Positions 50,801 through 61,189 of a stretch of 64,000 nucleotides of DNA are shown here, one piece after another. Within the stretch, counting starts at the first letter, position 1. Each line of letters opens with the position of its first letter. Below the pieces are notes generated by a model, which saw only the letters and a program-made list of their open reading frames with translations, ran no database searches and was not told the DNA's origin. A program made the translations under genes and the position numbers. Source of the DNA: Corythucha ciliata (taxonomy: Eukaryota; Arthropoda; Insecta; Hemiptera; Tingidae); the NCBI GenBank assembly GCA_038030265.1, contig CM075939.1, positions 8,785,253-8,849,252 on the forward strand, given 5' to 3'.

Positions 50801-52596
50801 ATCCTCTCCACCCCCCGGATTTCCATGATAACATACCTGTGGTCCGAGAACGATGGAGCCTCGGACACACTCCAGTTCCTGACCCTACCGGCCAGTAAGG
50901 AAGTAGAGAGGGTGAGGTCGAGGACCTCCCTCCTACTTGATGTTACAAAGGTGGGCTTATTGCTCCTGTTCAACACGGATAAATCACTAGTTGCCAGGTA
51001 CTCAAATAAGGACTCACCTCTGGAGTTTGTGTTGGTGCTGCCCCATGCCAAGTGATGGGCGTTGGCATCCACACCGATAAGCAGTTGTTCGCCATTGCGC
51101 CTGCAGGCGTCGACCAGGTTGATCACCTCTGTCGGTGGCGGGCCCTGATCGCTGTCTCCAGGGAAGTACGCCGAGGTCGCAACAAGCTGCTCCCTCGTGG
51201 CCCCCTCCTGCAGGTGTTTGGGGATTATGCCGTCCGGTCCAGGAGCTTTGAAGGGAGAAAACGAGCCAATGGCCCATTCTACCCTTCCCAATGTGACCAC
51301 CTCCCTAGCCACATGCCAGTCCACCCTTGTCGCCCTCCTTCGCGAGGGCTCCACGGGTGGAATGGACGATACAACCGCCACGGCCCTCGGAAAGTGCACC
51401 CCCATCAGGGTCGTCAACGTTTCCGCCGTAGTGTAACTACCGTCCACTTTCATCAGTGTGCCAACGGGATTCAGCGGGTCCTTGGAGAGAAGGCGCTGAA
51501 GGCGAGCCACCGAGGAGGTATTTTCAGCCTCCTCACAGAATCCCTTCCAGGACGCCCTCTTCGAACTCCTCAGCCCCCGCCGATACTCCGCCAGCTTGGC
51601 CCTATAGGCCTCCCACTGCCCGTCGCGGACTGCCCGATTAAATAGCCTCCGCGATGCTTTTCTCAACCCCTCGAGCTGCTCATTCCACCAGGGAACCTTC
51701 CTGGTCGATGAGCGCGAGCTCAGGGGAGTATTTGCTTGATACGAGGTTACCAGCACCTCCTGCAACTCCTGTGCTGCCCCCTCAATATCGTCACCATCTC
51801 GTAGGTTCAGCTCACCCCCAAAACTAAGCCTACCATTCACTTCCTCTGCGAAACCACCCCAGTCCGTCTTACGAGGGTTGTAGTATGTCTCTTGTATCCT
51901 CTCCACCCCCCGGATTTCCATGATAACATACCTGTGGTCCGAGAACGATGGAGCCTCGGACACACTCCAGTTCCTGACCCTACCGGCCAGTAAGGAAGTA
52001 GAGAGGGTGAGGTCGAGGACCTCCCTCCTACTTGATGTTACAAAGGTGGGCTTATTGCTCCTGTTCAACACGGATAAATCACTAGTTGCCAGGTACTCAA
52101 ATAAGGACTCACCTCTGGAGTTTGTGTTGGTGCTGCCCCATGCCAAGTGATGGGCGTTGGCATCCACACCGATAAGCAGTTGTTCGCCATTGCGCCTGCA
52201 GGCGTCGACCAGGTTGATCACCTCTGTCGGTGGCGGGCCCTGATCGCTGTCTCCAGGGAAGTACGCCGAGGTCGCAACAAGCTGCTCCCTCGTGGCCCCC
52301 TCCTGGTGGGTCAGCCTGACAGCTACCATGTCCCTGAAACAGAACTCGTTAACCGTCAATGCTCTCAATCCGCCTCTAACGTAGATGCATGCACGTGGAG
52401 TATCGACAAATCTAGAATAAATTAACTCACCTCCAATGCCGCTCAGTCCCGCCACTCTTCCCCTTGAGATCCAAGGTTCCTGAATGAGGGCGACGTCGTA
52501 GCTGCCTGCTGCAAGCAGCCGACAGAGGGTGGCGGATGCCACCCTAATGTGCTGCAGGTTCACCTGAATGACCCGCAGCATCAGAAGAGGAGGCAC
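47863..52596 (-). CDS. LINE A ORF2: endonuclease, RT, RNase H, with internal duplication
   Basis: 1577-codon open frame starting at ATG 52596 (MPPLLMLRVIQVNLQHIR), overlapping ORF1's end. Endonuclease motifs: LIQEPWI, GVDANAHH, SDHRYV. A 365-codon unit from GATREQL through PDGIIPKHLQEG then occurs twice (51206-50112 repeats 52301-51207), giving a second, N-terminally truncated endonuclease. RT: YRPICLTSF, GCPQGGGVLSPR, GYADDIVVV. RNase H: FTDGSKTNNG, ILTDSQAA, GNEQADSLA. C-terminal CCHC: CRLCREEDETAHHIVFEC. No stop or frameshift. Normal length would be about 1210 residues. I/LOA-type domain order. Confidence 0.92.
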   Translation of the reverse strand: MPPLLMLRVIQVNLQHIRVASATLCRLLAAGSYDVALIQEPWISRGRVAGLSGIGGELIYSRFVDTPRACIYVRGGLRALTVNEFCFRDMVAVRLTHQEGATREQLVATSAYFPGDSDQGPPPTEVINLVDACRRNGEQLLIGVDANAHHLAWGSTNTNSRGESLFEYLATSDLSVLNRSNKPTFVTSSRREVLDLTLSTSLLAGRVRNWSVSEAPSFSDHRYVIMEIRGVERIQETYYNPRKTDWGGFAEEVNGRLSFGGELNLRDGDDIEGAAQELQEVLVTSYQANTPLSSRSSTRKVPWWNEQLEGLRKASRRLFNRAVRDGQWEAYRAKLAEYRRGLRSSKRASWKGFCEEAENTSSVARLQRLLSKDPLNPVGTLMKVDGSYTTAETLTTLMGVHFPRAVAVVSSIPPVEPSRRRATRVDWHVAREVVTLGRVEWAIGSFSPFKAPGPDGIIPKHLQEGATREQLVATSAYFPGDSDQGPPPTEVINLVDACRRNGEQLLIGVDANAHHLAWGSTNTNSRGESLFEYLATSDLSVLNRSNKPTFVTSSRREVLDLTLSTSLLAGRVRNWSVSEAPSFSDHRYVIMEIRGVERIQETYYNPRKTDWGGFAEEVNGRLSFGGELNLRDGDDIEGAAQELQEVLVTSYQANTPLSSRSSTRKVPWWNEQLEGLRKASRRLFNRAVRDGQWEAYRAKLAEYRRGLRSSKRASWKGFCEEAENTSSVARLQRLLSKDPLNPVGTLMKVDGSYTTAETLTTLMGVHFPRAVAVVSSIPPVEPSRRRATRVDWHVAREVVTLGRVEWAIGSFSPFKAPGPDGIIPKHLQEGGPEVARRLCCIFRACLAMGRIPEVWRKARVVFIPKPGRPSYALAKAYRPICLTSFVLKTLEKLVDRHIWESCLLSRPLQPGQFAYQQGKSCETALHQLVTRLEDTLEHKELAVGIFLDIEGAFDNTSISSVIEAAGRHGICDTIGRWLRVLLESRTVTATLLGESLEVAVKKGCPQGGGVLSPRMWGMVANSLLVRLADNGFYVQGYADDIVVVIRGRHVGVVSDLTQSALNIVKDWCGKEGLNVNPDKTNLVAFTRKRNLGDFKEPLFYDTRLSLRREVKYLGVTLDSTLTWNKHLGRVADRGKMLLMRKKSACGKTWGLRPQTVLWLYTAIVRPALTYCSVVWWHKAEQVGARNTLTSVQRLACLMVTGAMHSTPTATMEILTGLPPVDIFIKGAAARSALRHKWGGLWRGGGLNSRRTHTGILDTVRDPVLGMMPDIMPKTLGERCPFSVRLGYGEGQAVKRNHKERLWFTDGSKTNNGTGAGVYGVEPEWRLSTPMGVYTSVFQAEVYAIKACAAENIRRDVQNAHIHILTDSQAAIKALTAPIVSSGLVWYCRQSLSLLAQDNKVSLEWVPGHKGIYGNEQADSLAREGSNGNFTGPEPALGVPPSTFRMAIAKWVNAQAAIRWQRLEGHQQSKRMVEGPCRRLTSKLLRLSRRDLRTVVGLITGFCQLRYHLHRIGVITESPVCRLCREEDETAHHIVFECEVLAGRRLSIFGADQLEGAPTGETLAEDLLNLVRGKGILD
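50112..51206 (-). repeat. 1095-bp tandem duplication inside LINE A ORF2, unit 2
   Basis: Near-identical to 51207-52301 with constant offset 1095. The breakpoints share GGCCCCCTCCTG, a 12-bp microhomology present once at each end of the original segment. Confidence 0.93.
51207..52301 (-). repeat. 1095-bp tandem duplication inside LINE A ORF2, unit 1
   Basis: The unit nearest the ORF start; encodes the second half of the endonuclease and the linker to the RT. Confidence 0.93.
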
Positions 52597-53591
52597 TCCC
52601 CGCCACCTTGAAGTTGACTCTCTGGAATGCGAAGTACGGTTGCCCGTTATCCTTCAGCCACTTCAGAGTGTCCTTGCCGATCCCGAGTACCAGGTCACTC
52701 CCTTGGGGTCCGCCGCACTCGAGATCAATTGCCATCCCTCAGTCGAGAGCCCCTTATTCTGGGTCTCGAAAAGAGGGATGAGTTTCCTTGGGTCAGATTC
52801 CCCAATGAGGTCTCTGGGCACCCACACGACCGCCTTGGTGACCTGAACCACTTGCCAAGTGGTTCAGTGGGTTGGGCAGGTCCAACTCGCAGGTTAGCCC
52901 CGTCCCAGGGTTTCATTTCTTTGACGTGGGCTTCCAGCCAGGCTTTCGCCTCGCCATCAGCGCATATCACATATACCACCCCACCGCTGGCGAAGCTATT
53001 TGAGAACTTGGGGCCCTCCCCCTTAGGACATTTAAAAACGCCCTTCAGGACCTCCCCAAGCACCTTCCTGCCCTCCTCATCCGACAGCCTGCCCCTAGGG
53101 TACTCCCCAGGGACGATGGCCATCTTGGTTGAGGTAAGAGCCTCCCTAAAGTCTTTATTCCCGCCAGCTGCGGGTGTCTTAGGTCGGGTTCCCTGCCCTT
53201 CCTTGGGCCTCTTTAGAACCCTCTTCTGTTCGCCCGTTGAGGGCGTAGATTGAGGGGTCCTACCCCGCTTGCGCGGTGTTTCCCCACTCAATCCAGGTTT
53301 TGGGTGCACATCACTGTGGCCTTGCCGGGCATCCGTAGACGTCCCAGCACCCACCGCGTGTCCCCCAGCACCTGCCCCCGCCGAGCCGAACTTATCCCGA
53401 GGGGTTCCGGGTATGCCTTCCGCGGCTGCCCTTTCCCTCGCCAGCTTCCTCCTTTGAGCTCCGGAGAGCCTCATCCGAGGAAGCTCCGCCCGAGGGGTTT
53501 GTCCCGAGGGACTGCCCCCCTTTGGACTGCCCATTTCAACGTCCCTGACGGTCGTCTCCACGGACAGTGCAGCCATACCCCCCGTGGGCAC
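52544..53591 (-). pseudogene. LINE A ORF1 (gag-like, DUF4780-type), frameshifted
   Basis: Starts at ATG 53591 (MPTGGMAALSVETTVRDVEM). The first half is basic and low-complexity (Pro, Gly, Arg, Lys). The second half (from about 53100, ...GVVYVICADGEAKAWLEAHV) resembles the DUF4780 domain of insect LINE ORF1 proteins. The frame changes near 52850 (continuing as KAVVWVPRDLIG, ISSAADPKGVTW) and again near 52690 (KDTLKWLKDNGQPYFAF). Two lesions make this copy's ORF1 inactive even though ORF2 is open. No CCHC knuckle seen. Confidence 0.75.
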
Positions 53592-54838
53592 TTCCGCGCC
53601 CTTGGGGGTTCCTTCTGAGGGGGGGTTCTCCCGCCCCCCCCCCCTTCAGTCGTTGTTGAATGTTTTCGTAAACAAGGGTCCATAAACGATCCCACGAGCA
53701 GCTAGGGAAAGTGTGGTCCACCGCCGGCAGAGCCCCGCATGCCGTGGTAAGCCTAAATACACCAGGGGGTCGGCCGGTACCCTGGGAGTCCGTTTAAGGC
53801 GCACTTTACCCTCTGCGCCACGCAGGCCTTAGGCACGGACCGCACACCGTAGCCTTGAGGGAATGAATAGGAAGGGGGAAAGGTTAATACGAGCGATTTA
53901 AGGACTAGGAACGCTCGAATAGCTGGAGAGGTTCTGGTAGGCCACACCATCTTTCGTCCCGGTCTCAGGACGCCTCCTTACCCTTGATTGGTCCACGGGT
54001 CCGTATTTAATTCCGGACCACCCCTCAGCCTGGCCGGCTCGCACCGTCCACGCTGAGGGATCTCTCATCCGCCACCCGAGGGACGCGCCCGATAGGGGAT
54101 CAAGACCCCGTGAGGAAGTCAATCCCTCACCCGGACCTAGTCCGACACGGGAGCTGGACCTTGCCCTTTGTGCGTGCCTGAATGTGGGTCCCACCAGTGA
54201 ACGTCGTGGGTGATGGGTGAGGGCTCCGGCCGAAGGAGATGTGCCAAGCCGGGCACACAAGGTGGAGCAGGCTATATTATGTGCGCTGGCGTTTAGGTGG
54301 GGGTGATGTGACGGCCTAAAAAGAGCGCTATGATATGTGAAATATAATATTGAAGAAATGAGCTCGGTCCGGGGTAATTCGCCGTTCGGTGAGTGAGCGA
54401 GGGACAATGTCCATGTAGCGTCAACTTTATTCTTGAGGGAACTGCTCGCTATCCACAACACTAAGGGATTTTATAAACATGGCCCTGGGTTTCTGACGTT
54501 CTGCGAGGTCTTTAAGGGGGAGCCGTGCCTTCGCGACCTGCCCGCGCGAATACGCTTGATCACGTGACCTCAAGCCCGTCGGGTCGAAAGGAACGTAAGT
54601 TCAATCTTGGGTAGTTTTTAAATACACCATCACTTGTCACTCTACGCTTTTTCGCGCCACTACGGTCACTCGTTTGAATCTATACACTCTGAATTGGCAT
54701 CCCGGTGGATCCCTGAATTAAGGCGTGGTCGGGCGTTAGAGATCCATCAATATCACTTTCACTTGTGTTGAAAGTTGAATTTGATTTTTATTAAAATTAA
54801 ATTTGAGGACCGCGATTTTTGTGCATGTCTTTTTGAAA
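53592..54838 (-). other. LINE A 5' region
   Basis: Non-coding on the minus strand; 54300-54838 is shared with the left copy (20685-21225). The inner part (53600-54300) is GC-rich with no long frame of known type. It may include the 5' UTR/internal promoter. Confidence 0.6.
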
Positions 54839-55585
54839 AGGCACTACTGATCTCAAGTAGCAAACATGCATCATGTTATGTTTTTTTACGTTTCACGCGA
54901 ATTCACTGGTCTTTGGTTATTTGCATGTTACATTTATTTATGGCCTTTTTCTTATTGTTAGCACGATAACTCTCAAAGACATTAATTTAGCGGAACGAGC
55001 TTCAGCACAAAAACGAATAGTCATAAGAAATCGGGGGGTATTAAATTTGAGCCAAATAGGTCGAAGGGGAGAGGGAAAAATAGGGGTTGTAATGGTAAAG
55101 AAAATCACTACAATTAACCAGTGAGACGTGAAGGTAGCTAGTCATTGGTAGGTAGGTAGTAATTGATGGGGGGGGGGGCGAGGTGAGGTGACGATGGGGT
55201 AGGGAATGATGTTGGGCTCAAACTCAACCGACAGTACACATTAGTATTGGTGAGGGGGGGGTCAGTAATAAAAATTAATAAGATAACACATACTGCCAAT
55301 TGCGCTATACCTAAACTCGAAAAACTTGAAGGGGGATGATAAGGTATGACAATTGAAAGAAATTGCCTAATTCCAGTGAATTCGGATATTGGTCCAAAAT
55401 GTTGTGAAGCGATTGCCTTCCACTATCGGAGACAAAATCGAATAGTAGGCAAGGGGTAGAGAACCTATAGTTACATACAAGCACATGTGGTCCTTTAGAG
55501 TGGGGAGGGTTTGTGAATAGCTGGTGAGCGTAACCTACACGACCGAAGCAACGAATGAGAGATATCAAGTCTACTTGATCCGCAT
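54839..55585. other. Non-coding interval with repeat fragment
   Basis: 54866-54925 (TGCATCATGTTATGTTTTTTTACGTTTCACGCGAATTCACTGG) resembles 41030-40975 of the right arm, so it is a piece of a dispersed repeat. The rest is AT/G-rich and unrecognised; poly-G runs near 55168 and 55254. Confidence 0.45.
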
Positions 55586-55770
55586 AAGGAGGGCTGGTCC
55601 GCAGAATTCAGGGGTCAGCAAATCACCGGTTCGTTATCAAATTTTGATGGCTTGTACTGCCACCGGAGTAAAGTATATTTACAGAAAATCAGCCCAGTCG
55701 GAACGCTTTACCGAGAGTTATGAGCTGGTCCGCAGAATTCGTTATGTTGGTCCGCAAATTAGGAGGACCA
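55586..55770. repeat. Copy of the GGTCCGCAGAATTC dispersed repeat
   Basis: Closely similar to 28004-28200: GGCTGGTCCGCAGAATTC at both ends of the unit, then GTTATGTTGGTCCGCAAATTAGGAGGACC. Confidence 0.85.
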
Positions 55771-56284
55771 ATATTAGGGTTAAAATTTAGAGATGGAGCT
55801 CGTCATTCACGCAGGTAAAATTGAGAAAATAAGGCGCCAGTTTGTGGTTTCTCAAACCAACATCTCGGTAAACATTGCGAAAAAGTGCTAATTGACCGTC
55901 TTTATACATATAGGGTGACTGGTACTTGGTTGAACAAAATAAGAGGGGTGATTATACATAAAAAATGCGTTATTCCACGGTTTTTTGACACCTTTTCACG
56001 GCTAAAATGAAGAAAATGGGCTAGTTCGAGGTAGAATGGGCTTAGTGCAAAGCAAAGTTGTATAGATATCAAGTTACTTCGCTTGTGATAACGCGCGGTT
56101 CTCAAGGTCGAAGGGAAAATCGCTCCCGTCAGAGAGGTCTGACTCCGCTAGCACGTCTATTTTGCAATAGCAGTAAATGAGTTCAAGTGTGTTATTTTCT
56201 GTTTTTCTTGTTCCAATTGTTAATTAAACACCTAATTTGAGAATTAAAATGAATTGAACGCACATTTAGGAGCTTAGGACGACT

Positions 56285-56454
56285 AATAGCGTTCCCCATT
56301 TGCATAAAATTCTGCAACGGGGCTATTCATTTCCACCCGTCTTCTCCATTAACATATGATTTAATTCGGTGAAGACGGGTGGAAATGAACTGCCCAAATG
56401 CAGAATTTTGTGCAAATGGGGAACGCTATTAAGTAGCGACTATGAATACGGGCC
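56285..56454. mobile_element. Foldback MITE, GGGCCCGTATTCATAGTCGC family
   Basis: 56285-56347 (AATAGCGTTCCCCATTTGCA...CCACCCGTCTTC) is inverted at about 56371-56430 with few mismatches, making a hairpin with arms of about 60 bp. The right terminus continues to ...GACTATGAATACGGGCCC (56454). The left terminus is eroded. No firm target duplication. Confidence 0.8.
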
Positions 56455-56571
56455 CTTTGGTGCGTTCACAAATTCTGTGCAATGCGTCTGTGGAGTCCGT
56501 GTAACCTATCAAAATGCTTCATTTTTCGAGGGAATAAATTTGTTTGGTTGCATAGACTCCACAGATCGTAA

Positions 56572-56806
56572 ACATAGAGCTTGTGAACGGGCCTTAAGAA
56601 AACTGAACGGAAACATGCTTTTTGAAGAAAAAAAAGTTAGTGATTAAGGCCCTAGCCTCCCTATTCTGTAATTCTTGCGTTAGCGAAATCAACAAGCCGA
56701 ATAATTATAAAAAATCAGCTGAGAAATTTTGTTAACGCACGCGTTATGAGTTACAGAGTAGGCCCGATGGTCTGTTTTATTTAAGACCCGTTCACAAGCT
56801 CTATGT
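56572..56806. mobile_element. Nested foldback elements
   Basis: ACATAGAGCTTGTGAACGGG at 56572-56591 (extending to CCTTAA at 56597) is inverted at 56781-56806. Between them a second imperfect pair (about 56655-56692 with 56731-56766: CTATTCTGTAATTC...TTGCG against CGCGTTATGAGTTACAGAGTAGG) forms another hairpin. This looks like one MITE lying between or inside the ends of others. Confidence 0.65.
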
Positions 56807-56989
56807 TTGTGTTGACTGAGAAGGATGACGGTATTGTTGTCTTGGTGCTGGAGGCTTCCTCGTCTTTACAACTTTTTGGAGTCGTTCTGGACACCCGGGA
56901 AAAATCCTGGGGATAGAACCCTTTACTAAAGACCATCTTTCTCGTGGAATTTTATGAATTTCCCGTTCGGAAGTTTGGTCTCAAAATAT

Positions 56990-59160
56990 TTCAAGATCAG
57001 TAGCGTACCGACGTAGGGGCGAGGAGGGCCCCCGAAAAACTTAAAGATGGAAAAATCACGATCTTTAGGTTAGGAAAAACGTAACAAAAAGTTTGGAAAA
57101 CCTTCGAAAAAACGTTCATTTATGGTTTCTCGACGCAAATTCCGGACTAAAATGAAGACAAAATTGTTCATTTCGCAGTGGATAGGGGCCACTTAACGAA
57201 TAAAATGAGAACAATAATTCTAACGTGCTGTTCTTTCGCCAAACTCCTGGCTGAAATGGTGAAAATGTGCTAATTCAAATCTTTAAAAGTAAAAAAAAAA
57301 AAAAATTACGCCTATAATTGAAAAAACAAGAAAAAACGCTAGGTAGGGCTGAAATTAAGAGCGGGGGCTTAAGACGTTAAATTCTCTACGGAAATCGCGA
57401 AAAACGATAATTCACGATACAAAGACAAATTATTCATTATCAGCTCAAATTAGTTGAAGTGATGATGAAAAAAATCACTAATAAAATCGCTACTAAAATT
57501 GAGGCAAATCACGAATGAAATTGACAAAAAGCGCCAATTAGCGGCTAAAATTCAACAAAAGGCTAATTCTCGGCCGAAATTAGAAAGAATCACTAATTAA
57601 TTTGGGCCTAAAATTGAGTAAAATTGTTAATTCGCGGAAAAGTCTAGAACAAACAAGAATTTGCGGAGACCGCTAATTTAGTAGATAGCTAAAATTAAGA
57701 GAAACCCTAATTCGCGGCTAAAATTTAGGAAAACGCTGACTCGCTGGTCAAATTTAGGAAAATGTGAATCCGTGGCCTCTGAAGGCAACCTTCGGGCTTA
57801 AAACTGGGAAAATGCGTTAATCCATAACTAAGAGTGAAAAAAATTATACTGCAGAGCGAAAATGTTTATAAAACTGCTAATTTTCTGCCATTATTGAGAA
57901 AAATCACGCTGGCGCGGGTAAAACTCTAAGAAAAACTAGTTTGTTGCTCAAATTGAGGAAAAGTGCTAATGAGCTGCTAAAAAAGGCAAAACATCGCTAT
58001 TTTCAGCAGAAAAAAATCGCAGAACAAATTGCAGAAAATCAGCAGAAAAAATTGAGGAACGCGCATAAAGTACAGAAACAATTTTAATATGCGGTTAAAT
58101 TCAAACAATAGATAAACCCCAAATTAGCGGCTAAAATGTAGGAAAACGCAAATCCGTGGACTCTGAAGTCAACTTCGGGCTTAAAACTCGGAAAAAGCGC
58201 TAATCCATAGCACCAATTTAAAAATAATTTCCTAATATGCTGCCATTACTGAGAAAAATCACTCATTAGCATGGCTAATTTGATTAAAAACGCCATTTGC
58301 AGTTCAAATAAGGGAAAAGTTTTAATTCACTGCTAAAAAGGTAAAACATCCCAAATTTGCAACGAAAATTGAGGAAAACGCCAATTCAAAGTCACGACCA
58401 AGAAAAATCGCTTTTACGGAATGAAAACGCTACGTCGCTGCTAAAATTGACGACATTTATACTAATTCGCGGGAGAATTGCAGAAAAATATCTAATTCAC
58501 GGCTAATTGAAGAAATTATAATTTTCGGATGTGGTTGAAAGTACGCCAGTCCGAGGCATCTGCGTTTTGTTCGGGGCTAAAACTGAGAAAAACGCTTCTA
58601 CGGATGAAAGTGAACAAAAAAAGATAATGCGGGGCAAAAATGTTCAAAAATCCACTAATTTACGGTTGATATTGAGAAAAATCACTACTAGCCCGCCTAA
58701 AATTTAGAGAAACGATAACTTTTGCCACTTTTTCTCAAATTGGGAATAAGTGCGGTAATTCGCTGTAAAAAAGGTAAAACATAGCTATAAGTTGCAGCAA
58801 AAATTGAGGAAAACTCCAATTCGCGGCTAAAATTGAGGAAACTCACTAATTCGTGGATAAATTGTGTAGAAAAAGCTATCATTTGTGGCTAAAATTGAGA
58901 AAAACCGCGAATTCATGGGAAAATAAGTGTAAAAACATCCGCTACTTCCCGACTAAAATTGAGAAAATATCCAATTTGCGGCTTAAATTGAGCACGAACT
59001 CTAATTGGCGGATAGGATGTATAAATACCTAGAACTCGTGGCTAAATTATGGGGAAATCCATAATTTGATGCTACGTAATAATTTTATTTCTTGCTTATT
59101 TCGTGACTCAAGGGGCCTCATAGAGATTTCCGCCCCGGGCCCCGATAGGTGTCGGTCCGC
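56990..59160. repeat. Quasi-tandem ~30-bp repeat array (family 1), about 2 kb
   Basis: Dozens of diverged copies of a unit close to GCTAATTCGCGGCTAAAATTGAGAAAAAC, for example at 57530-57560, 57570-57600, 57700-57735, 58810-58850, 58880-58915 and 58955-59000. Spacing is 28-45 bp. The left edge carries GTAGCGTACCGACGTAGGGG and the right CCCCGGGCCCCGATAGG...GTCCGCCAGTG. These are element-like ends comparable with the array blocks at 28201-28600 and 43100-43480. Confidence 0.75.
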
Positions 59161-61189
59161 CAGTGTTCAAGATGTCCTCTTATTGATGAAAATGAAGGGC
59201 ACAAACTTTGTCTTTGAGAGTTAAATCCCGTTCGGCTTGTGGGGTTGCAGAATTCCATCTAGTTAGTTGATCCTACGAACATTTTTCATAAATCAAAAAA
59301 GAAAGCATCATAGGCATTAGGGAGACGTGGGCGGTGGGACACTGCGGGATAGGGCTTCAGTTTCCATATATTATAGACGTCGTCGGGAGGTAACAAGGGG
59401 GGGAATGGAAGCAAGAGCCCAAAAATGAACACAAATAACATAGATTTTGGTATAGGTGGTCTGAAACAGCAGGTTTGTTCCAACATCCCCTAGAACTATA
59501 GTTGAAACACATTCTAAAAGGGGTTTACACAATTAAGTTTTTTGATCAAAGTAGGCATTTAAATAAAAAAAAGTGGCAGATGTTTCAAGCCCGAAATTGT
59601 CTGTTTGCGATCAGGTTGTACATATTTTTGAGAAATACTCAACACAGTTTAAGCATGACCCCCTTCTAATCCCCACGGGATTTTGATTCCATTCTTCCGG
59701 GAAAAGAAACCGGAAATATCAGGAAAATTGGCTCCTATTATATCTTCCTTTTTCACTGGTGGTGAGCAATCCCCCAGAAGAGAACATTTTAGTTTTGTCC
59801 CCCCCCCATCCATAAAATGCTGGATCCGCCACTGGATCTGGGATTGGTCTATTATGCATTCCTAGCTGTGCGTTTTAGAAATTTAACAAAGGGCCAGTAT
59901 AAGATGTCAAACATGATTCATTTTGAAATGTAAAGAACGAGAAACGCGAAGATATTTGCAATTAAAAATAGGTGTATTAGGCTACATAGGTACGCATTAA
60001 TTAAAATATGTACGTTTCCATAGGCTTATTATTATTAATCAGTGGGCCCGCACCTGGCCATGTCGAGTCCGCCAAAGTCAAAGCCCTTATTACAGGGAGA
60101 GTTTTTGAAGAAAATTAAAGTTCAATTATTTCTTTAAATTCCCTTTTTGGTTCCTGACATCCTTCTTTTCCAAAGGCTATAAATAGGAAGAGGAGAACTA
60201 TGTGCATTATGCACGCCCAAGTGCATTTGCCCCCCCCCCCAATTTTCTAAAATTCTGAACCAATCTGTGGGCATGTAGAATAAAAACGTCGGCAAATCAA
60301 CGTTTTCTGCCACATGTACTCTTTTTTCTTCTCTAACGAAAACAGAGACCTGTTAGCTCCGCCCTTCTGCAACTCTGCGGGAATAAGCCAGCAATTTTTG
60401 AGTGTAAGTGGAAAACAATTGAAGAAGGGGGGGAGGAGAGTTTCAGCTAGTGCATTCCTGCTAGAAAATACATAAAGTGCTTCAGTAGAAAATTACTGAA
60501 TTGCTCTAACTGGCTTTGTCTCTCTTTTTCGTAAGGTTTATTGGGAAAACCGTAAATTGTAGGCCTTTATATTTATCAGACGAATTAATGTAACCCACAA
60601 CACAGCACTGCACCGTTTTAATTGAAGGAAAAGCTTGAAAGCGTCCTTTAAACGAAAGTCAGAGCACGTTCTTCGTTGGGACTCAATAGAGGAGAGCGAA
60701 CTGAAGTTAGAACAAGTATTGCGCTAGTCTGCCGCTAGTCTGCAGGACTGTCACTTTGCACTAAGCCCATTGAGAAAAAGCACTGAGTTTTAGCTGATAT
60801 TAAGGAAAACGTTAATTTGTTGGCCAAAAATATAGTGCTCATTCACGTTTAAAATAATGGGGGGGGGGAAACTCTGTGGAACTCCTATTGAGAAAAACTG
60901 GATCCACGCCTGTGGGCAAGCTTCACTGGGCGAAAATATCAGATGCACCATTGCCTTTTTGTAGGCTTTTAAAAGGATCTGGAGGTTAGAATCGCGTCAA
61001 TTCACGGTCATCAGAGACTAAGACTAAATTTGCCCAGAAACGGCCACTATCCATCAAAAAATAAATATCTGCGGGAAAAATGTCGTTTGTAGACTTCTAT
61101 TCCGGATTTTATGTTGAAAAACTGAAAACTCCCGGTAAACGGAACTGTCTTTCCTCTCCCACCATAAGTCCGACTGTCACAGCGGCCTA
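59161..61189. other. Non-coding interval
   Basis: No gene recognised. Homopolymers (poly-C at 60231-60241, poly-G near 60863) and scattered phrases of array family 1 (60780-60860). GGATCCGCCACTGG at 59822 resembles an end of a dispersed element. Confidence 0.45.

Larger units (their letters stand above)
38935..54838 (-). repeat. Right arm of large imperfect palindrome
   Basis: Reverse complement of 20685-34726. Private insertions: the small Harbinger relative at 39397-40264 and Gypsy element 3 at 43801-47793. Private duplication: 1095 bp at 50112-52301. It lacks LINE B and the autonomous Harbinger element. The outer boundary at 54838 falls inside or at the 5' end of LINE A. Confidence 0.92.
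43745..54838 (-). mobile_element. LINE A, right copy, full length (split by Gypsy 3)
   Basis: The A-tail and 3' end (43745-43800) are separated from the body (47794-54838) by Gypsy 3. Order on the minus strand: 5' region (54838-53592), ORF1 (53591-52544, frameshifted), ORF2 (52596-47863, open), 3' UTR with the C/G-run. The flank after the A-tail equals that of the left copy. The exact 5' end of the element is not determined. Confidence 0.9.

Noticed and set aside
48076..52425. Many plus-strand frames of 60-200 codons across LINE A
   Set aside because: They are shadows of the GC-rich minus-strand ORF2 and recur identically in both units of the internal duplication.
56990..59160. Repeat-spacer pattern suggestive of a CRISPR array
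   Set aside because: Units are diverged, spacing is irregular, spacers are not distinct, the genome is eukaryotic, and no cas genes are present.
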